From: Planctomycetota bacterium
Lineage (GTDB): Bacteria; Planctomycetota; UBA1135; UBA2386
NCBI GenBank assembly: GCA_016794425.1
Contig: JAEUHR010000042.1
Span: 1 to 64,000, forward strand
Direction: 5' to 3'
DNA length: 64,000 nucleotides
Shown here: in pieces, positions 61,689 to 64,000 of the stretch
Layout of the letters: every line of letters begins with the position of its first letter
Numbering within the stretch: the first letter of the stretch is position 1
Program-made: the position numbers and the translations under genes
Notes under the pieces: model-generated
Told to the model about the DNA's origin: nothing
Databases searched by the model: none
The model's input: only the letters and a program-made list of their open reading frames with translations

Positions 61689-64000
61689 ATGCCGCCGAGA
61701 GCCACCGTGTCCGAGCACGAACGCCTGCAACAGGACGCCGCACGGGAGCGCAACTGGTCGCGCTGGGGCGCCTACCTCGCCGAGCGGCAGTGGGGCACGG
61801 TGCGTGAGGACTACAGCGCCGACGGCAACTGCTGGGCGTATCTGCCGCACGACCACGCGCGCAGCCGCGCCTATCGCTGGGGCGACGACGGGCTGCTCGG
61901 GCTGACCGACCGCCAGTGCCGGCTGTGCTTCTCGTTCGCGCTGTGGAACGGCAAGGATCCGTTCCTGAAGGAGCGGCTGTTCGGCCTCGGTGGGCCCGAG
62001 GGCAACCACGGCGAGGACGTCAAGGAGGAGTACTTCTACCTCGATGCGCTGCCGACCGCGTCGTTCCTGCACGCGCTCTACAAGTACCCGCAGGCGGCGT
62101 TCCCGTACGAGCAGCTGGTGCAGGAGAACCGGCAGCGCGGCCGCGACCAGCGCGAGTTCGAACTGGTCGACACCGGCGTGTTCGCGGACGGCCGCTACTT
62201 CGACGTGTTCGTCACCTACGCCAAGGCCGACACCGACGACGTGCTGATCGAACTGACGGTGCACAACCGCGGCCCCGAGGCGGCGACCCTGCACGTGCTG
62301 CCGCAGCTGTGGTTCCGCAACACGTGGGCCTGGGGTCGCCGCGGCGAGGGCTACTGGCCGCGCGGCGTGATCGTGCCCGACGGTGACCGGCGCGTGATCG
62401 CCAACGGCGCCGACCTGCCGTCGATGTCGCTCGAGCTCGACGAGCCGGAGCACGGCGCCGTCAAGTCGCTGCTCGCGACCGAGAACGAGACCAATACGCG
62501 CCGCCTGTTCGGTAGCGGCGATCCGCTCGGCTTCAGCAAGGACGCGTTCCACGAGTACGTCTGCAACGGCAACTCGGTCGCCGTCAATCCGACGCAGAGC
62601 GGCAGCAAGGTCGCGTGGCACTGCGTGCTCGAGGTGCCGCCCGGCGGCTCGACGCGCGTGCGGCTGCGGCTGCGACCGGCGGCGCAGAAGGAACCGAAGG
62701 CGTTCGGCCGCTCGTTCGAGACGACCGTGGCCGCGCGGCGCGAGGAGGCCGACGCGTTCTATTCGGAGGTGATCGGCGACGCCGACGCCGAGGCCGCGCG
62801 CATCCAGCGGCAGGCCTACGCGGGCCTGATCTGGAGCAAGCAGTTCTACCACTACGACGTGCGCACCTGGCTCGCCGGCGATCCGTCGCAGCCAGCGCCC
62901 CCGGAGGCGCGCGAGGGCGGCCGCAACAGCGACTTCCAGCACCTCTACAACCGCGACGTGCTGTCGATGCCGGACAAGTGGGAGTACCCGTGGTACGCGG
63001 CGTGGGACCTGGCCTTCCACATGATCCCGTTCGCGCGGCTCGACGCGAACTTCTGCAAGCAGCAGCTGCTGCTGTTGCTGCGCGAGTGGTACATGGCGCC
63101 GAACGGGCAGATCCCGGCCTACGAGTTCGGCTTCCACGACGTGAATCCGCCGGTGCACGCCTGGGCCTGCTGGCGCGTCTACAAGATGACGGCGCAGCGC
63201 GGCCACCGCGACCAGGTGTTCCTGGCGCGCGCGTTCCACAAGCTGCTGCTGAACTTCACCTGGTGGGTCAACCGCAAGGACCTGCACGGCAAACACGTGT
63301 TCGGCGGCGGCTTCCTCGGTCTCGACAACATCGGCGTGTTCGATCGCAGCCAGCCGCTGCCGACCGGCGGCCACCTCGAGCAGGCCGACGGCACCGCGTG
63401 GATGGCGTTCTACTGCGCGACGATGCTCGGCATCGCGATCGAACTCGCCTGCCACGACCCGGCCTACGAAGACGTCGCGTCGAAGTTCTTCGAGCACTTC
63501 GTCGCGATCACGCACGCGATGAACACGCTCGGCGGCACCGGTCTGTGGGACGATGCCGACGGCTTCTACTACGACCAGATCCACACCGACGGCCGGTCCG
63601 AGAAGTTGCGCATCCGTTCGCTGGTCGGGCTGCTGCCGCTGATCGCGGTCGAAGTGCTGCCGCTGCCGACGATCCGGCGCCTGCGCGGCTTCGACCGCCG
63701 CATGCGCTGGTTCCTCGCCAACGAACGCGACCTCGCATCGCACGTCAGCTTCGGCGGCGAAGGCGACGAGGCGGCCGCGCTGCTGGCGATCCCGTCGCGC
63801 GCGCAGCTCGAGCGCGTGCTGCGCTACCTGCTCGACGAGAAGGAGTTCCTGTCACCGTTCGGCGTGCGGTCGCTGTCGGCTCGGCACCGCGACAAGCCGT
63901 TCGTGCTGCACGTCGGCAAGGACGAGTACCGCGTCGACTACACGCCCGGCGAGAGCACGACCGCGATGTTCGGCGGCAACAGCAACTGGCGCGGGCCGAT
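61689..64000 (+). CDS. GH63/MGH1-like glucosidase (C-terminus beyond window)
   Basis: The gene runs off the window after 770 codons; the family is usually about 880-900 residues. The start ATGCCGCCGAGAGCC gives [15 protein letters not shown], and the frame includes the GH63-like (alpha/alpha)6 motifs [21 protein letters not shown], the [17 protein letters not shown] core with Trp-Asp and the [12 protein letters not shown] stretch with a Glu-Asp pair. Members cleave glucosylglycerate, mannosylglycerate or related glucosides. No other sugar genes are near. Confidence 0.88.
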   Translation, partial: MPPRATVSEHERLQQDAARERNWSRWGAYLAERQWGTVREDYSADGNCWAYLPHDHARSRAYRWGDDGLLGLTDRQCRLCFSFALWNGKDPFLKERLFGLGGPEGNHGEDVKEEYFYLDALPTASFLHALYKYPQAAFPYEQLVQENRQRGRDQREFELVDTGVFADGRYFDVFVTYAKADTDDVLIELTVHNRGPEAATLHVLPQLWFRNTWAWGRRGEGYWPRGVIVPDGDRRVIANGADLPSMSLELDEPEHGAVKSLLATENETNTRRLFGSGDPLGFSKDAFHEYVCNGNSVAVNPTQSGSKVAWHCVLEVPPGGSTRVRLRLRPAAQKEPKAFGRSFETTVAARREEADAFYSEVIGDADAEAARIQRQAYAGLIWSKQFYHYDVRTWLAGDPSQPAPPEAREGGRNSDFQHLYNRDVLSMPDKWEYPWYAAWDLAFHMIPFARLDANFCKQQLLLLLREWYMAPNGQIPAYEFGFHDVNPPVHAWACWRVYKMTAQRGHRDQVFLARAFHKLLLNFTWWVNRKDLHGKHVFGGGFLGLDNIGVFDRSQPLPTGGHLEQADGTAWMAFYCATMLGIAIELACHDPAYEDVASKFFEHFVAITHAMNTLGGTGLWDDADGFYYDQIHTDGRSEKLRIRSLVGLLPLIAVEVLPLPTIRRLRGFDRRMRWFLANERDLASHVSFGGEGDEAAALLAIPSRAQLERVLRYLLDEKEFLSPFGVRSLSARHRDKPFVLHVGKDEYRVDYTPGESTTAMFGGNSNWRGP

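Overview
The window is a GC-rich (by eye about 70%), gene-dense bacterial chromosome segment with no rRNA, tRNA, CRISPR array, insertion sequence or phage gene that I can see. Its gene families point to a Planctomycetota-like organism: an ECF sigma factor next to a Ser/Thr kinase with TPRs, a second giant kinase, a DUF1573 lipoprotein beside a tetraheme cytochrome, a Minf_1886-family protein, many lipoproteins and signal-peptide proteins, and HEAT or carboxypeptidase-regulatory repeat proteins. The phylum call is an inference from gene content only.

Layout. 1-4.8 kb: end of an unknown gene, DUF5658 membrane protein, GT4 glycosyltransferase, lipoprotein, Nudix hydrolase and a large unknown protein. 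4.8-10.5 kb: HtrA-type protease, thioesterase, YkgJ-type cysteine-cluster protein, and an exported TPR protein with a peptidase-MA domain. 10.5-13.9 kb: a tight operon of an unusual DnaA-like protein, thymidylate kinase and DNA polymerase III delta', then a Minf_1886 protein. 13.9-19.0 kb: S9 peptidase and an exported HEAT protein, convergent. 19.1-27.0 kb (minus strand): an NtrB/NtrC pair, a 260-bp intergenic region rich in inverted repeats, then a DUF1573 lipoprotein, tetraheme cytochrome, sensor kinase and OmpR regulator in one overlapping operon. 27.0-34.3 kb: peptidoglycan amidase; RsbW-like kinase, RsbU-like phosphatase and CheY-like regulator; MATE transporter; dnaK. 34.4-38.7 kb: ECF sigma factor, TPR Ser/Thr kinase with nine exact-period repeats, and a SUI1/YciH protein. 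38.7-43.8 kb: a Gld-type ABC exporter operon with a DUF4340 protein. 43.8-46.3 kb: EVE-domain protein, beta-propeller-like lipoprotein, ClpS and DUF2017. 46.3-52.2 kb: carboxypeptidase-regulatory repeat protein and a giant kinase-ATPase. 52.3-64 kb: CysS, small exported proteins, MsrB, two divergent hotdog proteins, a MoaD/ThiS-like protein with an Asp-box propeller, paired lipoproteins, an RluA-type pseudouridine synthase, an SDR, small cysteine-motif proteins and a GH63/MGH-like glucosidase that runs off the end.

How it works together. Three replication genes overlap by 4 bp each and look co-translated. Signal transduction is dense: two two-component systems, a partner-switch-like module, an ECF sigma factor and two large kinases lie within about 33 kb. 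Genes inside operons usually start at overlapping ATGA/GTGA junctions or behind GGAGG-like Shine-Dalgarno sites. Several transcription-unit leaders instead carry a TANNNT hexamer 6-9 nt before the start codon and no Shine-Dalgarno site, which suggests leaderless mRNAs.

Most interesting leads: the DnaA-like protein that seems to lack the arginine finger, the sensor II arginine and the canonical DnaA-box-binding signature; the inverted-repeat region that may link NtrBC to the cytochrome operon; the MoaD/ThiS-propeller pair; and the TANNNT pattern. All calls come from reading sequence and family knowledge; no search was run.
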